NCBI GenBank assembly: GCA_934777095.1 | Contig: CAKVNP010000108.1 | Coordinates: 1-7,047 of the forward strand | Direction of reading: 5' to 3' | Source of the DNA: an uncultured Clostridium sp. | Lineage (GTDB): Bacteria > Bacillota > Clostridia > Clostridiales > Clostridiaceae | Length of the DNA: 7,047 nt | Shown: piece after piece, positions 6,827 to 7,047 of the stretch | Layout: the number at the start of each line of letters is the position of its first letter | Position numbering within the stretch: position 1 is the stretch's first letter | The notes under the pieces: model-generated | Seen by the model: the letters and a program-made list of their open reading frames with translations, nothing else | Databases searched by the model: none | What the model was told of the DNA's origin: nothing | Position numbers and translations under genes: made by a program

Positions 6827-7047
6827 ATGGATGTAATGCAATTTACCCAAGCTCTTTCAAGAATATGGGTATTAGAAACAAGACTCCTTGATAAGGCCAA
6901 AATTGAAAGAATGATAGAAGCACCAACAGCTGATGATGTTATAAGAATACTTGGTGAAACTGAGTATGCCAATGTAATGGGAAATGTAAAAAGATCAGCT
7001 GATTATGAAGAAATGTTAAGTGCAGAATTAGATAGAGTATACAAATT
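6827..7047 (+). CDS. ntpC: V-type ATPase subunit C (partial, 3' end outside window)
   Basis: The frame is open from ATG 6827 to the window edge: 73 complete codons plus two bases. AAGGAGGT (6814-6821) lies 5 nt upstream and overlaps the ntpE stop. The visible start, MDVMQFTQALSRIWVLETRL followed by LDKAKIERMIEAPTADDVIRILGETEY, matches the N-terminal region of A/V-type subunit C (eukaryotic d homologue). That protein is a three-lobed all-helical funnel that joins the membrane K ring to the central stalk. A full protein would be about 330-340 aa, so roughly a fifth is seen. Its place after ntpE fits the ntpFIKECGABD order; the genes for G, A, B and D are expected next. Confidence 0.92.
   Translation, partial: MDVMQFTQALSRIWVLETRLLDKAKIERMIEAPTADDVIRILGETEYANVMGNVKRSADYEEMLSAELDRVYK

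Overview
The window looks like chromosomal DNA of a low-GC Firmicute, most likely Clostridium sensu stricto. The support is the very AT-rich sequence, AGA/TTA-type codon use, strong AGGAGG-type ribosome binding sites, TTG starts, and protein families typical of clostridia. All supported genes are on the + strand. No mobile element, CRISPR array, tRNA or rRNA was seen.

Left part (1-3175). The window opens with the last 31 codons of a membrane protein, closed by a clear rho-independent terminator (122-150). Three genes follow in the same direction: a Crp/Fnr-family regulator, a small protein that looks like a reduced SAM-dependent methyltransferase, and a B12-binding-domain radical SAM protein of the DUF4080-type architecture. 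Gaps of 59 and 28 bp suggest at least the last two are co-transcribed. Their substrate cannot be read from the sequence.

Middle (3176-3426). This short intergenic stretch separates the two blocks. It holds a possible weak terminator, an almost pure A+T tract with a 12-bp direct repeat, a good sigma-A-like promoter (TATAAT at 3322-3327), and a leader with two direct copies and one inverted copy of ACTATATAAAG. This is the least explained non-coding sequence in the window.

Right part (3427-7047). This is the first half of a bacterial V-type (A/V) ATPase operon in the order ntpF-ntpI-ntpK-ntpE-ntpC, the order of the Enterococcus hirae ntp operon. NtpF (G/H-type) and NtpE should form the peripheral stalk. 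NtpI is the membrane stator with the essential arginine. NtpK is the rotor ring subunit. NtpC, cut by the window end, links the ring to the central stalk. The catalytic genes (A, B) and the central-stalk genes should lie just beyond the right edge. All Na+ ligand positions known from E. hirae NtpK are conserved at a constant offset of 6 residues, so a Na+-coupled enzyme is predicted.

Two starts are best placed at TTG codons inside longer frames: 233 rather than 215 for the regulator, and 3427 rather than 3379 for ntpF. In both cases the only good Shine-Dalgarno sequence lies between the ATG and the TTG. Overall this is a mostly ordinary chromosomal region. The points most worth a second look are the repeat-bearing ntp leader and the uncharacterised regulator/methyltransferase-like/radical SAM cluster.
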